Shown: positions 63,300 through 64,000 of the stretch, piece by piece
Position numbering within the stretch: position 1 is the first letter of the stretch
Layout of the letters: the number at the start of each line of letters is the position of its first letter
Assembly (NCBI GenBank): GCA_038501195.1
Contig: JBBPUQ010000001.1
Span: forward strand, 7,006,001-7,070,000
Direction of reading: 5' to 3'
DNA length: 64,000 bases
Source of the DNA: Nemania diffusa
Lineage: Eukaryota; Ascomycota; Sordariomycetes; Xylariales; Xylariaceae
Position numbers and translations under genes: made by a program
The notes under the pieces: model-generated
Seen by the model: only the letters and a program-made list of their open reading frames with translations
Databases searched by the model: none
Told to the model about the DNA's origin: nothing

Positions 63300-64000
63300 A
63301 GCTATAGCGGGTTAAAGCAAGTATATATTTACTTTTTAAGTATATATATATAAGTTGAGTACATTATATAAAATGTAAATATATAAGGTATTTATATACA
63401 TTATGTATATAAAAAGTAAGTATATATGTAAGTTTGTACTCCTTTGTGCATATATATATATATATATATATCTAAGTGCTTTAACAACTGTGTTAAAAGT
63501 TGGCAATTTAAAAAATACCTAATTAGTATACTACTATGTACTTGTACAGTTACTGTTTATATAAGTGTTTACTTAGTAGTATATATTTAAGTGCTTATTT
63601 TGTATATTTAACTTATATCGAACTAAAAACTAAAATATTAATTAATTATAAAATATATATACATTAAATATGTTTTTGTATTAAGTACTAATAAATATAT
63701 TTAAGTATATATATTAAGTAAATATTTACTTCTTTATATAAATAGGTATATATTTTATATGTATATATATATATAAATGTAAACTTGTAAATAAAACATT
63801 GTATTACATAAATAAACAAGTATATTAAAAGGTATATATATATAGCTACTTTAAGTACTTACTAAGTAAGTAGATATATGTACATATATAGTAAGGACCT
63901 ATTTATGTAGTAATTACATATGAAATATAAATATGTGCTTATATATGTGTGTATATGTACTTATGTAAATATTTACTTATATATATTATGTTGTGTAAGT
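63300..64000. repeat. Degenerate TA/TAC/GTA microsatellite field
   Basis: Dense TA runs mixed with aagta, tacttac, ctaagt and gtatat words that alternate in sense, and rare kept aggt/acct sites (63,388; 63,897). The pattern is what a palindromic aggtacct-type simple repeat would leave after C-to-T and G-to-A change. It continues past the window end. Confidence 0.55.

Overview
The window is extremely AT-rich and holds no gene I would call intact. It looks like a nuclear AT-isochore of a filamentous fungus (most likely Pezizomycotina) whose repeats were destroyed by repeat-induced point mutation (RIP) or a very similar process. Three things support this. Repeat copies differ almost only by C/T and G/A transitions: the 172-bp array at 597-1292 shows no transversion and no indel in my reading. 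TpA is in excess over ApT. Long reading frames survive without frameshifts but are riddled with TAA/TAG/TGA at positions consistent with former Gln, Arg or Trp codons. A naturally AT-rich genome (anaerobic gut fungus, slime mould, apicomplexan) is the alternative, but it would not explain transition-only divergence.

Layout. 1-12,490: degraded repeats, several palindromic or tandem arrays, and fossil reading frames on both strands, including one with seven or more 23-residue repeats (6361-7320). 12,498-22,316: a block of almost pure A and T with sharp edges. About 6 kb of it (12,571-18,569) contains two G and no C by eye, and three diverged copies of a ~300-bp unit lie inside the block. 22,317-31,560: a probable element with direct repeats (about 22,440 and 27,260), tandem copies of its leader, and an 896-codon fossil frame (24,000-26,687), followed by a second fossil frame ending in a Lys-rich tail (30,653). 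31,568-32,085 and 38,900-39,450: two small nearly pure-AT islands. 33,152-36,241 (-): a fossil frame of about 1,000 codons. 39.9-61.3 kb: further nested fossils, mostly on the minus strand up to 57.3 kb and on the plus strand at 59.6-61.0 kb. A ~60-bp terminal-like motif occurs six times, three in each orientation, from 27.8 to 61.3 kb. 58,580-58,800 is a 9-bp minisatellite whose end is inverted, and 63,300-64,000 is a TA/GTA/TAC-rich microsatellite field.

Nothing here forms a working pathway. The genes are best read as dead transposable elements and possibly dead host genes. I found no tRNA, rRNA, CRISPR array, bacterial-type operon or riboswitch. Fossil frames were found by reading codon phases by hand. 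By base composition about 10% of codons should be stops, so I call a frame only where hand counts were clearly lower or where long stop-free runs exist. Family assignments are withheld because RIP has rewritten most informative residues (Glu to Lys, Asp to Asn, Ala to Thr/Val, Pro/Ser to Leu/Phe, Gln/Arg/Trp to stop).
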